A stretch of 64,000 nt of DNA from Microbulbifer salipaludis (GTDB lineage Bacteria; Pseudomonadota; Gammaproteobacteria; Pseudomonadales; Cellvibrionaceae), in contig NZ_JAEKJR010000001.1 in the NCBI RefSeq assembly GCF_017303155.1, positions 372,001-436,000 of the forward strand, written 5' to 3'. Shown piece after piece: positions 48,391 through 58,089 of this stretch. Every line of letters starts with the position of its first letter. Within the stretch, counting starts at the first letter, position 1. The notes below the pieces were generated by a model. The model saw nothing but the letters and a program-made list of their open reading frames with translations, did no database searches and was not told where the DNA came from. The position numbers and the translations under genes were made by a program.

Positions 48391-49500
48391 TTACAGGCGC
48401 ATCGGCATGATCACATACACAGAATCACCCTCTTCCGGCTGCTGCAACAGCGCGCTGCTGTTGGCATCGCCGAGGCCGATTCGAATCTGGTCACTGTGAA
48501 TGGCTGCGGTTACGTCCAGCAGGTAGCCCACGTTGAATCCGATCTCCAGGGGATCCCCGTGGTAATCCACCACCAGCTGCTCTTCCGCCTCTTCCTGCTC
48601 GGGGTTATTCGCTACGATCTGCAGCAGCCCCTCAGACAGCTGTAAACGTACGCCGCGATACTTTTCATTGGACAGAATCGCGGCGCGCTGGAATGCCTGA
48701 CGCAGGGCGAGACGATCGGCAAACACTTCGTTGCCGGTACCCCGTGGCAGAACGCGCTCATAATCCGGGAACTTGCCATCCACCAGCTTGGACGTGAAGG
48801 TAAAGGGACCGCTATTGACGCGGATATGGTTATTACCCAGCACCACTTCCGCACTCGCGTCGGTATCCTCGAGCAGCCTGCCCAACTCCAGCACACCCTT
48901 GCGCGGCACAATGGCCTGCACCGGGCTCTCAACATTGAGGCCTGGTGCATCGCGGTCACACAGGGCCAGGCGGTGGCCGTCGGTGGCCACGGCGCGCAGC
49001 TGTTGCGGCCGGCACTCCAGCAGCAGGCCGTTCAGATAATAGCGCACGTCCTGCTGGGCCATGGCAAACCCGGTGGCTTCGATCAGGCGACGAATTTCAC
49101 GCTGGGAAATCGTGAAGCGGCTCTGCGCGGTGGTTTCTTCCTGGTTGGGAAAGTCACTGGCGGGCAGCGTCGACAGCTGGAAGCGGCTGCGGCCACTGCG
49201 CAGTATCAGGCGCTCACCATCCCGCTCAAACTTGAGCTCGGAGCCGTCGGGCAGAGAGCGACAGATATCCAGCAGCTTGCGCGCAGGTACAGTAACTTCG
49301 CCTTCCAGTTCGGCGGGCTGCTCGAGCTGCAGGCGACCTACGATCTCTACCTCGAGATCCGTACCGGTAAGGGATAGCTCCTGCCCCTGCAGCTGCATCA
49401 GAACATTTGCCAGCACTGGCAGTGTCTGACGCTTCTCTACCACTCCGGCCACCAATTGCAGTGGCTTTACCAGGGCATCGCGGCTTACGCTGAATTTCAT
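48391..49500 (-). CDS. dnaN: DNA polymerase III beta sliding clamp
   Basis: Ring-shaped clamp that holds Pol III on DNA. 369 aa with the three clamp domains; N-terminal MKFSVSRDALVKPLQLVAGVV and the C-terminal MPMRL tail are typical. Starts at ATG 49500, 91 bp downstream of the dnaA stop. Hairpin GCCACCCCAATGGGGTGAC-like between dnaN and recF (48287-48309) has no U tract. Confidence 0.98.
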   Translation of the reverse strand: MKFSVSRDALVKPLQLVAGVVEKRQTLPVLANVLMQLQGQELSLTGTDLEVEIVGRLQLEQPAELEGEVTVPARKLLDICRSLPDGSELKFERDGERLILRSGRSRFQLSTLPASDFPNQEETTAQSRFTISQREIRRLIEATGFAMAQQDVRYYLNGLLLECRPQQLRAVATDGHRLALCDRDAPGLNVESPVQAIVPRKGVLELGRLLEDTDASAEVVLGNNHIRVNSGPFTFTSKLVDGKFPDYERVLPRGTGNEVFADRLALRQAFQRAAILSNEKYRGVRLQLSEGLLQIVANNPEQEEAEEQLVVDYHGDPLEIGFNVGYLLDVTAAIHSDQIRIGLGDANSSALLQQPEEGDSVYVIMPMRL

Positions 49501-49591
49501 AATTATTGCCTTGATCTCAGTTAGGTCATTCTTGTTCTACGCGGCACAGGGAAACCCGGTACTGCAAAAAAATCTTTTAATATCAATTACT

Positions 49592-51274
49592 TCAGGTAGT
49601 CAGCGAGCGGGTCAGCAAACGTACATCCTCACGGATATCCCCATCCGACTCCTGCAGCTCCTTGATCTTGCGGCAGGCGTGCAGCACCGTGGTATGGTCG
49701 CGCCCGCCAAACGCATCGCCAATCTCCGGCAGGCTGTGATTGGTCAACTCCTTCGCCAGTGACATGGCCACCTGCCGTGGACGGGCTACCGAACGGCTGC
49801 GACGCTTGGACAGCAGGTCCGCCACTTTGATCTTGTAGTACTCCGCCACCACGCGCTGGATATTATCCACACTCACGAGGCGATCCTGCAGCGCGAGCAG
49901 ATCCTTCAGCGCCTCGCGCACCAGAATATCGTCAATGGGGCGACCGGTGAACTGCGCATTCGCGATGACGCGGCGCAGCGCGCCCTCCAGCTCGCGCACG
50001 TTCGAGCGGATGCGCTGGGCGATAAAGAAGGCGGAATCGTGGGGCAAATCCACCCCAACCTGCTCGGCCTTCTTCATCAGAATGGCGACCCGGGTTTCAA
50101 GTTCCGGCGGTTCCACCGCCACCGTCAACCCCCAGCCGAAGCGCGACTTGAGCCGCTCTTCCAGGCCATCAATTTCCTTGGGGTAACGGTCGCAGGTGAG
50201 GATGATCTGCTGACCACCCTCCAGCAGTGCATTAAAGGTATGGAAGAACTCTTCCTGGGAGCGCTCCTTGCCGGCAAAAAACTGAATATCATCAATCAGC
50301 AACGCATCCACCGATCGGTAGTAGCGTTTGAAATCACTGATCGCATTCAATTGCAGCGCCTTTACCATATCGGCAACGAAGCGTTCGGAATGGAGATACA
50401 CGACTTTCGCGTTGGGGTTGCGATCGACCAGCGCGTTACCCACCGCATGCATCAGGTGCGTCTTGCCCAGGCCTACACCACCATAGATAAACAACGGGTT
50501 GTAGGCACCTCCGGGGTTATCCGCGATCTGTTGCGCCGCCGCGAGACCCAGCTGGTTGGACTTGCCCTCTACAAACGATGCGAAGGTAAACCCGCGGTTG
50601 AGGGCGCTCCCGTGCTTGATGGCCCCCTCAACCTCGACCTTGCGCTGCACACTGGCTCCACCACCCTGTGGACTGGGAGCCATCACCTCCCTGCTGGAAT
50701 GCAGGTCCGCAGGCAAGCGCTCGGCCGGCGTCAGCGCATCAACGCTCGCCTCCTCGGCGGCAAGGTTATGCGCATCCGGTGATGTCCGGACGCTGCCGAC
50801 TCCGTGGGGGCGCGGCGACACAGTTGCCGTCCCGCCGAACCCACCTGCATGGCCCGACATGGACGCATTACGTGTAGGCGACGATGCACCAGCATCCGCC
50901 CCAAAGCCGCCACTGGTACCGGCAGAACTGGCCGTGCGCTGTGCACTCGCTGTGGAGGGGCGCTGGTAACCGGTGTACTGCGGCGCGGAATCCGCTGGGT
51001 CCAGGTTACGACGAAAACGTGAAGTGCGGCGATCCAGCGCCACCACCTCGACAGGCACAGAGCGCCCCGCATACTGTTGCACCAGCTCGCGAATACGATC
51101 GAGAAACTTGTCGCTTACCCAGTTGAGAATAAAGCGATTGGGCGCCACCAGACGCAGCTCATTTTCAGAGCTGTCATCACTGACGCGCAGCGGCCTAATC
51201 CAGGTGCTGAATTGCTGCGGTGGCAGCTCATCCTGCAAACAAGCGGCGCACTGCTTCCAAACGGAATCAGACAA
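49592..51274 (-). CDS. dnaA: Chromosomal replication initiator DnaA
   Basis: Binds DnaA boxes and melts the origin. About 560 aa from TTG at 51274 ([20 protein letters not shown], after AGGGGG). Domain I is the first ~85 residues; a very long low-complexity Gly/Ser/Ala/Pro/Thr-rich linker runs roughly 90-225; AAA+ domain III has [16 protein letters not shown] and [12 protein letters not shown]; domain IV has the DnaA signature [16 protein letters not shown]. coli DnaA has 467 aa; most of the excess here is the linker. A longer frame to 51358 lacks similarity. Confidence 0.97.
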   Translation of the reverse strand: MSDSVWKQCAACLQDELPPQQFSTWIRPLRVSDDSSENELRLVAPNRFILNWVSDKFLDRIRELVQQYAGRSVPVEVVALDRRTSRFRRNLDPADSAPQYTGYQRPSTASAQRTASSAGTSGGFGADAGASSPTRNASMSGHAGGFGGTATVSPRPHGVGSVRTSPDAHNLAAEEASVDALTPAERLPADLHSSREVMAPSPQGGGASVQRKVEVEGAIKHGSALNRGFTFASFVEGKSNQLGLAAAQQIADNPGGAYNPLFIYGGVGLGKTHLMHAVGNALVDRNPNAKVVYLHSERFVADMVKALQLNAISDFKRYYRSVDALLIDDIQFFAGKERSQEEFFHTFNALLEGGQQIILTCDRYPKEIDGLEERLKSRFGWGLTVAVEPPELETRVAILMKKAEQVGVDLPHDSAFFIAQRIRSNVRELEGALRRVIANAQFTGRPIDDILVREALKDLLALQDRLVSVDNIQRVVAEYYKIKVADLLSKRRSRSVARPRQVAMSLAKELTNHSLPEIGDAFGGRDHTTVLHACRKIKELQESDGDIREDVRLLTRSLTT

Positions 51275-51397
51275 GGAACCCCCTAAAAGACGAATCAAGG
51301 TGCGACTGCGCCCAAAAAGTGTGTCAGCAAATTGCTGCCCCCAAACACCGGGCTGCACCTCAAAAGAAGGGCGACAGTATATCCTCTGCCCCTTAGG

Positions 51398-51529
51398 TTA
51401 TCCACAAATACACCGTCCGTGGGGACAACTTTTTCCACGGAAAGCCGTGTAATATCAAACACTTGAGCATAAATTAACCGAACGACGGGTCAACAGGCGC
51501 ACCACTTATCCACAGCAATCTGTGGATAG
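51398..51529. promoter_or_regulatory. DnaA box cluster upstream of dnaA
   Basis: TTATCCACA at 51398-51406 and 51506-51514 are perfect boxes; TGTGGATAG at 51521-51529 is an inverted one-mismatch box. TTTTCCACG at 51431 is weaker. They may autoregulate dnaA or be part of an origin. Confidence 0.75.
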
Positions 51530-51759
51530 CTTGGGGTAAACCGGTGCACTCTCTCGGATAGTCCCGACAATACAACAGGTTGCGCAAATGACGCGGTAAT
51601 CAACCCGCTTGCCCTGCTGCCCCGTTACGCGCCAACACAAAAACGCCCGCCAAAGACCAAAAGCCGGTTGTTCTATAAAGAGAAGAAGGACCTTCTCAGC
51701 GTACTCCTGACTACGCCCCGCCAGGAGCAACATTTTACCGACGGAATGCGCGCGCCCCG

Positions 51760-51788
51760 TTGCGCTGGCTGGCTTCTTTCTATACAAT
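51760..51788 (+). promoter_or_regulatory. rpmH promoter
   Basis: TTGCGC (51760-51765), 17 bp, TACAAT (51783-51788), giving a transcript start about 130 bp before rpmH. Confidence 0.65.
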
Positions 51789-51925
51789 CCGCCGCCTTCG
51801 CAGCGCATAGCCCGCTCCGAAGCATGCCCACGAGGGCAGGCCGCAACGGGCTAATGCCGCAAGCGGTAAAGAATTACGCAAACTCCAGGACACAACTCCG
51901 GGACATAACTCCAGGTAGTAAAACC

Positions 51926-52060
51926 ATGAAACGTACATTTCAGCCCAGCAACTTGAAGCGCAAGCGCAACCACGGCTTCCGTGCCCGTATGGCCACCAAG
52001 AACGGCCGCAAAATTCTGGCTCGTCGTCGCGCCAAAGGCCGTAAGGTTCTGTGCGCCTAA
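51926..52060 (+). CDS. rpmH: 50S ribosomal protein L34
   Basis: 44 aa, very basic, with the universal start [19 protein letters not shown] and conserved [14 protein letters not shown]. It starts at ATG 51926, well inside a longer frame open from 51668; only the last 44 codons are L34. It is divergent from dnaA and followed by rnpA after 44 bp, in the standard order. Confidence 0.98.
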   Translation: MKRTFQPSNLKRKRNHGFRARMATKNGRKILARRRAKGRKVLCA

Positions 52061-52104
52061 GATTGCCGCCCCGCGAGCAACCTTATATTTGCCACTGAAT
52101 CATT

Positions 52105-52578
52105 ATGCAGTGCCCACGCAGCGACTTCGCATTCGCAAAGCCGCTGCGGCTGCTCAATGCGGCGCAGTATCGCGCCGTTTTTGATTCCGCGCCGGTTCGT
52201 GCCGCGCAACCCCAGTTTCTGATTCTCGCCCGCCCCAACGACCTCGGCCATCCCCGGCTCGGTCTTGTCATCGCAAAAAAACACGTCCGCAACGCGACCG
52301 ACCGCAACCGGATCAAGCGCATTGCCCGCGAGACCTTTCGCCTGCGACAACACACCCTGTTTCCACTGGATGCGGTAGTACTCGCCCGCGCCGGCGCCGG
52401 TGAACTCGATAACGCCGCCCTAGCGAAGATTTTCGACAAGCTATGGCGGAAGCTGGACCAGCGCGCACGCAACCCCCAGCCGGACAACACTGGCGGGGCA
52501 CGCCCCCAACGCGGAAAAAAGCAGCGCACTAAAGGAAACCGCTCGCCAAAGGCATCGGGACCAGGGGGCCAGCAATGA
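52105..52578 (+). CDS. rnpA: RNase P protein component
   Basis: Protein subunit of RNase P (tRNA 5' processing). LGLVIAKKHVRNATDRNRIKR and the preceding LARPNDLGHPR are diagnostic. The 157 aa exceed the E. coli length (119) because of a C-terminal low-complexity basic tail (GARPQRGKKQRTKGNRSPK). The last bases ATGA overlap the yidD start. Confidence 0.95.
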   Translation: MQCPRSDFAFAKPLRLLNAAQYRAVFDSAPVRAAQPQFLILARPNDLGHPRLGLVIAKKHVRNATDRNRIKRIARETFRLRQHTLFPLDAVVLARAGAGELDNAALAKIFDKLWRKLDQRARNPQPDNTGGARPQRGKKQRTKGNRSPKASGPGGQQ

Positions 52579-52838
52579 AATGGCTGGCCATCAAGCTGAT
52601 ACACCTGTATCGGCTCATCGCCAGCCCCTGGGTTGGCAACCAGTGCCGGTTTTATCCGACCTGCTCCCGTTATGCGGAAGATGCATTAAAAACACATGGA
52701 TTCTGTAAAGGGGGTTATTTAACCCTGCGTCGCCTTATAAAATGCCACCCTTGGCATCCCGGCGGCCTGGACCACGTTCCCCCCGCTCCTGCACAATCGA
52801 AAAACCCGGCGGCCGACGAGAACCCGCCACCGCAATAA
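52575..52838 (+). CDS. yidD: Membrane protein insertion efficiency factor YidD
   Basis: 87 aa. Conserved YRLIASPWVGNQCRFYPTCSRYAEDAL (partial) and GGLDHVPP-like segment. Amphipathic N-terminal helix, cytosolic face of the membrane. ATG overlaps the rnpA stop (ATGA), coupling translation. It helps YidC function. Confidence 0.94.
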   Translation: MKWLAIKLIHLYRLIASPWVGNQCRFYPTCSRYAEDALKTHGFCKGGYLTLRRLIKCHPWHPGGLDHVPPAPAQSKNPAADENPPPQ

Positions 52839-52851
52839 GGCTATCGAAATA

Positions 52852-54510
52852 ATGGATTGGCAACGCTATACGTTGGTCGGCGGCATCGCCGCGGTACTCC
52901 TGGCACTGGTCTACCAGTGGAATGCTTTCAAAGAGCAGCACGCCCCAGCCCTCGACCAGAAAACCGTGGTGCACCAGCAGACCGCCGATTCCGCAACGCT
53001 GCCCAGCAGCGCGGTGCAGGCCGGTGCGACAACCGGCGACCTGCCAGAAGGCGCGGTGCCCGAGGTGGGTACCCCGGCCCAGCCGAAGCTGATCCGCGTC
53101 GATACCGATACCCTGAGCCTGCTGATCGACCCGAACGGCGGTGACATCGTCAAGGTAGCCCTGCGTAACTATTACGAAAAAATCGATACGCCCGACCGAC
53201 CACTGATTCTGCTCAACCAGACCCGCAGCCACACCTATGTCGCCAAAAGCGGCCTGGTCGGCGGACAGGGTAACTGCTCTGCCGGTCGCCCTGCCTTCTC
53301 CAGCGACGCCAGCGAATATGCGCTGCAGGAAGGGAAAGACTCGCTCATCGTCGACCTCAAGCAGACCCAGAACGGCATCGGCTTCACCAAGCGCTTCACC
53401 TTCACCCGCGGCGAATACCTGATCGATATTGCCTACCTGGTGGACAACGGTCGCAGCAAACCGCTGCTCGCCGGTATCTGTGGCGAGATCGTGCGCGACA
53501 GCCTGGAGCCCCCGGTTGATGTGGGCATCGGTATGGCCCCGTTCCTCGGTGCGGCGCTGCACACCAGTGACGAAAACTATTACAAGCAGGACTTCGAAGA
53601 CATCGCCAAGAAGCCGACCACCGAATCCATCACCGGTGGCTGGGTAGCGATGGTGCAGCACTACTTCCTCAGTGCCTGGGTACCCAACCAGGAAGAGCGC
53701 AATACCTTTACCCTGCAGCCGATCGGTAACGGCCTGTACAGCATGGGCTTCACCAGCCCGCAGCTGCGCATCGAGCCGGGCCAGCAGGGCACGGTTGCCA
53801 CCTCCTTCTATGCAGGCCCGAAAGACGTCTATCGCCTGGAAGAGATCTCCCCCTACCTGGACCTGACCGTCGACTACGGCTGGCTGTGGTGGCTCGCCAA
53901 GCCCATGTTCCGCGTGCTGAACTGGATTCACGAACACATCGTGGATAACTGGGGCTGGTCCATCATTCTGCTCACGGTCTTCATCAAGGCGCTGCTGTAT
54001 CCACTCTCGGCGGCCGGCCTGCGATCCATGGCGCGCATGCGCAAGTTTGCTCCGCAGATGAAAAAGCTGCAGGAGCAATACAAAGACAACCGCCAGAAGC
54101 TGGCGGAAGAAACCATGAAGCTGTACCGCCGGGAGAAAATCAATCCGGTGGGTGGCTGTCTGCCGATCCTGCTGCAGATGCCGGTCTTTATCGGCCTCTA
54201 CTGGATGCTGATGGAAACCGTCGAGCTGCGCCACGCGCCCTGGATCGGCTGGATTCATGACCTGTCGGTAAAAGACCCTTACTTCATTCTGCCGGTGGTG
54301 ATGGGCGCCTCCATGTGGCTGATGCAAAAACTGCAGCCCCAGCCCACCGATCCAACCCAGGCGAAGATCATGCAGCTGATGCCAATCATGATGACCTTCT
54401 TCTTCCTGTGGTTCCCGGCCGGCCTGGTGCTGTACTGGATTGCGAACAACCTGATCTCCATCGCCCAGACCTGGTTTATCAACAAGCAGGTCGAGGCGGC
54501 GAGCAAATAG
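52852..54510 (+). CDS. yidC: Membrane protein insertase YidC
   Basis: Inserts and folds inner membrane proteins with or without Sec. 552 aa: N-terminal membrane helix (YTLVGGIAAVLLALVYQW), large periplasmic P1 domain (about 60-340), then five C-terminal helices with the conserved KALLYPLSAAGLRSMARMRK and NPVGGCLPILLQMPVFIGLYW (partial). Followed by a terminator. Confidence 0.97.
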   Translation: MDWQRYTLVGGIAAVLLALVYQWNAFKEQHAPALDQKTVVHQQTADSATLPSSAVQAGATTGDLPEGAVPEVGTPAQPKLIRVDTDTLSLLIDPNGGDIVKVALRNYYEKIDTPDRPLILLNQTRSHTYVAKSGLVGGQGNCSAGRPAFSSDASEYALQEGKDSLIVDLKQTQNGIGFTKRFTFTRGEYLIDIAYLVDNGRSKPLLAGICGEIVRDSLEPPVDVGIGMAPFLGAALHTSDENYYKQDFEDIAKKPTTESITGGWVAMVQHYFLSAWVPNQEERNTFTLQPIGNGLYSMGFTSPQLRIEPGQQGTVATSFYAGPKDVYRLEEISPYLDLTVDYGWLWWLAKPMFRVLNWIHEHIVDNWGWSIILLTVFIKALLYPLSAAGLRSMARMRKFAPQMKKLQEQYKDNRQKLAEETMKLYRREKINPVGGCLPILLQMPVFIGLYWMLMETVELRHAPWIGWIHDLSVKDPYFILPVVMGASMWLMQKLQPQPTDPTQAKIMQLMPIMMTFFFLWFPAGLVLYWIANNLISIAQTWFINKQVEAASK

Positions 54511-54536
54511 ACCGCTTTGCATTTCAATAGACCACC

Positions 54537-54565
54537 AAAAAGGGCCGCGACAAGCGGCCCTTTTT
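54537..54565. terminator. Intrinsic terminator after yidC
   Basis: AAAAAGGGCCGC, loop GACAA, GCGGCCCTTTTT. It lies between yidC and mnmE (both rightward), so mnmE must have its own promoter or rely on read-through. Confidence 0.92.
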
Positions 54566-54606
54566 CTATGTGAAACATTTTCGCGAAATCTGGATACACT
54601 CAGAAC

Positions 54607-55980
54607 ATGTCTCAGCAAAGTCTCAGTCAGGACACCATCGCCGCAGTCGCCACCCCACCGGGTCGCGGTGGCATCGGTGTTATCCGCCTTTCCGGCCCCA
54701 AGGCGCGCGACATTGGCGAGCGCCTGAGCGGCAAATCGTTCAAACCGCGCTTTGCCCACTACTGCAATTTCACCCACGATGAACAGCTGCTCGACCAGGG
54801 TCTGGCGCTGTTTTTCCCCGGCCCAAACTCCTTCACCGGTGAAGATGTGGTGGAACTACAGGGTCACGGTGGCCCGGTAATCCTCGACACCCTGATGTCC
54901 GCGCTGCTCAATCTGGGAGCACGGCAGGCGCGGCCGGGGGAGTTTTCCGAGCGCGCATTTCTCAATGACAAAATGGATTTGGCGCAAGCGGAGGCCATTG
55001 CCGACCTGATCGACGCCGGCAGTGCCCAGGCAGCACAGAACGCCCTGCGATCACTGCAGGGGGTTTTCTCCGAAAAAATCGAAGACTTGGCGACCAAACT
55101 TACCCATTTGCGCATCTATGTCGAAGCATCGATCGATTTTCCGGAAGAAGAAATCGATTTTCTTGCAGACGGCAAGGTGGCGGCGGATGTGGAGGCGCTA
55201 CTGGCCCAACTGGACGTCGTCGAAGCCCAGGCACGCCAGGGAACCATCCTGCGTGAAGGAATGCAGGTGGCCATCGCTGGCAAACCGAACGCGGGCAAGT
55301 CGAGCCTGCTGAATGCACTGGCAGGAAAGGACGCCGCGATTGTGACCGACATCGCCGGTACCACCCGGGACGTTCTGCGGGAGCACATCCATATCGATGG
55401 CATGCCATTGCACGTTGCCGACACCGCCGGCCTGCGGGAATCCCCGGATCAGGTGGAGCAGATCGGCATGCAGCGCGCGTGGGAGGAGATCCGCCACGCC
55501 GACCGGGTGCTGCTGGTGGTGGATGCCGCTGAGCTTCAGGATCTGGATCCGGACCGCGCCTGGCCAGAATTCACCCGGCAGCTGCCAGACCCGGAAAAGC
55601 TGACCCTGGTAGTGAACAAGACCGACCTCACCGACTACACCGCCGGATTGCAGGCACACAGCGACGGTGTACCGGTTGTCGCCATCAGCGCGAAAACCGG
55701 TGCCGGCATCGACGATCTGAAACAGCACCTGAAGCAGTGTATGGGTTACCACGCCGGTAACGAGGGCACCTTCAGCGCCCGTCGACGCCACCTGGATGCC
55801 CTGGCCCGGGCGCGCGCGTTCATCGTGGCGGGACAAGCACAACTAAACGCCAACGGCGCGGGGGAGTTACTCGCGGAAGACCTGCGTCAGGCGCAGCAGG
55901 CGCTGGGGGAGATCACCGGCGCGATGACCGCCGATGAACTGCTGGGCAAAATTTTTGGCAGCTTCTGTATCGGCAAGTAG
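54607..55980 (+). CDS. mnmE: tRNA modification GTPase MnmE
   Basis: With MnmG makes cmnm5U at the tRNA wobble position. 457 aa: TrmE_N tetrahydrofolate-binding domain, then helical region; G domain G1 [13 protein letters not shown]2 AGTTRDVL, G3 DTAGL, G4 NKTD; ends in the conserved CIGK with the essential Cys. mnmG, its partner, lies 4.3 kb away instead of adjacent. Confidence 0.97.
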   Translation: MSQQSLSQDTIAAVATPPGRGGIGVIRLSGPKARDIGERLSGKSFKPRFAHYCNFTHDEQLLDQGLALFFPGPNSFTGEDVVELQGHGGPVILDTLMSALLNLGARQARPGEFSERAFLNDKMDLAQAEAIADLIDAGSAQAAQNALRSLQGVFSEKIEDLATKLTHLRIYVEASIDFPEEEIDFLADGKVAADVEALLAQLDVVEAQARQGTILREGMQVAIAGKPNAGKSSLLNALAGKDAAIVTDIAGTTRDVLREHIHIDGMPLHVADTAGLRESPDQVEQIGMQRAWEEIRHADRVLLVVDAAELQDLDPDRAWPEFTRQLPDPEKLTLVVNKTDLTDYTAGLQAHSDGVPVVAISAKTGAGIDDLKQHLKQCMGYHAGNEGTFSARRRHLDALARARAFIVAGQAQLNANGAGELLAEDLRQAQQALGEITGAMTADELLGKIFGSFCIGK

Positions 55981-56050
55981 TCTGCCAAAACGGCGGGCAC
56001 GCAGCGGCGGCAGCCCACCCTTAGCAGAACCCGCATTATCAGAAGGTGCC

Positions 56051-57319
56051 TCAGGCAAAATTGAGGGTGGCAGTTGTACCCGCGCCCTCTTCGCTGGCCA
56101 GAGATATCTGCCAGCCATTTTGTTCACACAGGCGCTTCACAATCGCCAGGCCCACGCCGTAGCCGGCGCGCGAATGCTCGCCACCGCGCACGTGGGGCTC
56201 GTAGATACTGGCCAGTTTTTCCTCACTAATGCCGCGGCCACTGTCGATCACCTGTATCTGGGTCTCGCCGATCTTCACAGACACCCTGCCCCGGTCGGTA
56301 TAGTTGACCGCGTTGCGAATCAGGTTACCCACCAGGATAGAAACCACACGCTTGTTGGCGTTGAGCACCAGGCAATTGCCGCACTCCAGCCCGGTGGCAA
56401 TCCCTTTCTGTTTGGCCAGCTGCTCGATCCCTTCCAATTCCTGGGCCGCCAAAGCACAGATATCCACTGATTCCGTACGCAAGCCGCCATCCTGCTCGCG
56501 GGAAAGCGCCAGGAACGCATCGATCAGCTCCTGCATATCGTGACAGGCCCGCTGGATACGATCGACCAGTTTGCTGTCCTGATCCGACAGCTCCTCCTTC
56601 GCCGCAAGCAGCTCTGCCGACATGGCTATCACCGTGATCGGTGTGCGCAATTCATGACTGGCATCGCGGGTGAAGGCGCGCTCCCTATCGACAAAGCGTG
56701 CAATCCGAGCGCGGTAATGCTCTATCGCATCCACCAGCATGGCCACTTCGGTATCCAGGCTCGGCGGCAGCAGATCCGCCAGGTCCGACACGCCCTTTTC
56801 CTCCGGCAACGTCTTCATGATGCGCGCCAATTCAATGGTCGGGGAGACGGCGCGCCGCGCGCGCAGGTAACTGAACCACAACACCAGGTACAGCAGTGAC
56901 AACACCACCGCCAGCGGAACCAGCCCGTACAGTGAAATCAGGCTCTCTACCCCGGACCGGTTGAAAAACAGAAACATGCGCTGATCGCCACGGGAACTCA
57001 CATACAGGGAGTTGAACACATCCGCCTTTACTTCGTGGTAGCCATCCGCAATGCCCGCTTCCATTTGCCAGGGGAACTTGGCCTGGTCGCGAGGAAACAG
57101 GTAGCCGCGGAGATTAAGAGAGTTGGAGAGCTGTACCGAGGGGTCTTCCTCAACCAGCTGCCAGTAATGCGCGGTTTCCCGCTCCAGGGCTTCCTGCACC
57201 AGGAAATGCGACAGCAGCCAGTTGGTCAGCAGGATGCCGAGTATCACGGCAACGCCAATTAACAGCCCCTGCAGCACAAAGGTGCGCAGAATCTTGTCCT
57301 GCAGGCGATTATTGCTCAT
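56051..57319 (-). CDS. Sensor histidine kinase
   Basis: Two-component sensor of 422 aa. Two N-terminal membrane helices (about 14-36 and 130-150) enclose a periplasmic sensor region of about 95 residues. HAMP-like linker; His kinase H-box in DASHELRTPITVI; N box GNLIRNAVNYT, G box DSGRGISEEK, and GYGVGLAIVKRL. ATG at 57319 overlaps the response regulator stop by 11 bp; the longer frame to 57343 is not needed. The signal is unknown. Confidence 0.93.
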   Translation of the reverse strand: MSNNRLQDKILRTFVLQGLLIGVAVILGILLTNWLLSHFLVQEALERETAHYWQLVEEDPSVQLSNSLNLRGYLFPRDQAKFPWQMEAGIADGYHEVKADVFNSLYVSSRGDQRMFLFFNRSGVESLISLYGLVPLAVVLSLLYLVLWFSYLRARRAVSPTIELARIMKTLPEEKGVSDLADLLPPSLDTEVAMLVDAIEHYRARIARFVDRERAFTRDASHELRTPITVIAMSAELLAAKEELSDQDSKLVDRIQRACHDMQELIDAFLALSREQDGGLRTESVDICALAAQELEGIEQLAKQKGIATGLECGNCLVLNANKRVVSILVGNLIRNAVNYTDRGRVSVKIGETQIQVIDSGRGISEEKLASIYEPHVRGGEHSRAGYGVGLAIVKRLCEQNGWQISLASEEGAGTTATLNFA

Positions 57320-58004
57320 CGCACACCACCAGCTGATAACCACTGCCGGGGTGGTTCAGGATCATGCTACGGGAAAAGGGTTTGTCGACTTTCTTGCGTA
57401 GGCTGTACATATGGCTGCGCAGGGTGTCGCTGTCCGGCAACACATCGCCCCACACCTTGCGTTCCAGCTCCGCGCGGCTCATCACTGCCGGTGAACTGCG
57501 CATCAGCACTTCGAGCAAGCGCAGCCCGGTGGGAGGCAAGCGGATATCCCGCCCCTCCCGCTGCACCTGCAGGGTGCTCTTGTCGAGCACAAGATCCCCC
57601 ACCACCAGTTTTTCCCGTGTCACTTCCGAGCGGTTGCGACGCAGCTGCGCATTCACCCGTGCCGCCAGTTCACGTATGGCGAACGGTTTGACCAGGTAAT
57701 CATCGGCGCCCGCGTTGAGCCCGGCGATTTTCTCATCCAGGGTATCGCGGGCGGTCAACATAATGATCGGTGTGTCGAGTTTGGCCTGCTCGCGAATCGC
57801 CCGGCAAATATCCAGCCCGTCGATACCGGGCAGCGAGAGGTCCAGCACAATCAGGTCCACCGGTTTGGTGGTTGCCAGATGCAGACCGGTGACGCCGTCC
57901 GCCGCGTAATCCACCACAAAACCCCGCCCCTCAAGGTACGACGCGATCATTTCCGCAATATCGCGATGGTCCTCGATGAGCAAAACCGTGCCAGTTGTGT
58001 GCAT
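57309..58004 (-). CDS. OmpR-family response regulator
   Basis: Receiver domain (phosphoacceptor Asp in DLIVLDLSLPGIDG; LTARDT; Lys in LVKPF) followed by a winged-helix DNA-binding domain (about 135-230). About 231 aa from ATG 58004. It overlaps the kinase start by 11 bp. The gene upstream, on the same strand, is a DUF4397 lipoprotein separated by a terminator. Confidence 0.93.
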   Translation of the reverse strand: MHTTGTVLLIEDHRDIAEMIASYLEGRGFVVDYAADGVTGLHLATTKPVDLIVLDLSLPGIDGLDICRAIREQAKLDTPIIMLTARDTLDEKIAGLNAGADDYLVKPFAIRELAARVNAQLRRNRSEVTREKLVVGDLVLDKSTLQVQREGRDIRLPPTGLRLLEVLMRSSPAVMSRAELERKVWGDVLPDSDTLRSHMYSLRKKVDKPFSRSMILNHPGSGYQLVVCDEQ

Positions 58005-58035
58005 GACCATTGCCCCGCGCAAGATTGCCAAAAAC

Positions 58036-58062
58036 GAAAAAGCGGGCCCTTCGCGGGCCCGC
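58036..58062 (-). terminator. Terminator of the DUF4397 gene
   Basis: GCGGGCCC / GGGCCCGC stem followed in the leftward RNA by a U run (A6 at 58036-58041). It separates the lipoprotein gene from the two-component operon, so the latter's promoter must lie in the same short gap or within this terminator. Confidence 0.88.
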
Positions 58063-58089
58063 ACGTAGTGCTCGAAAATAATACGGAAA

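Larger units (their letters stand above)
51275..51925. other. 651-bp gap dnaA-rpmH: DnaA boxes and promoters
   Basis: No gene. It holds DnaA boxes (51398-51529), the leader of dnaA on the left and the rpmH promoter on the right. In Pseudomonas this is the usual position of oriC. I see no very long AT-rich run comparable to the one upstream of mnmG. Confidence 0.7.

Noticed and set aside
51668..51925. An extended rpmH frame upstream of the L34 start.
   Set aside because: L34 is universally about 44 aa; the upstream part contains the rpmH promoter.
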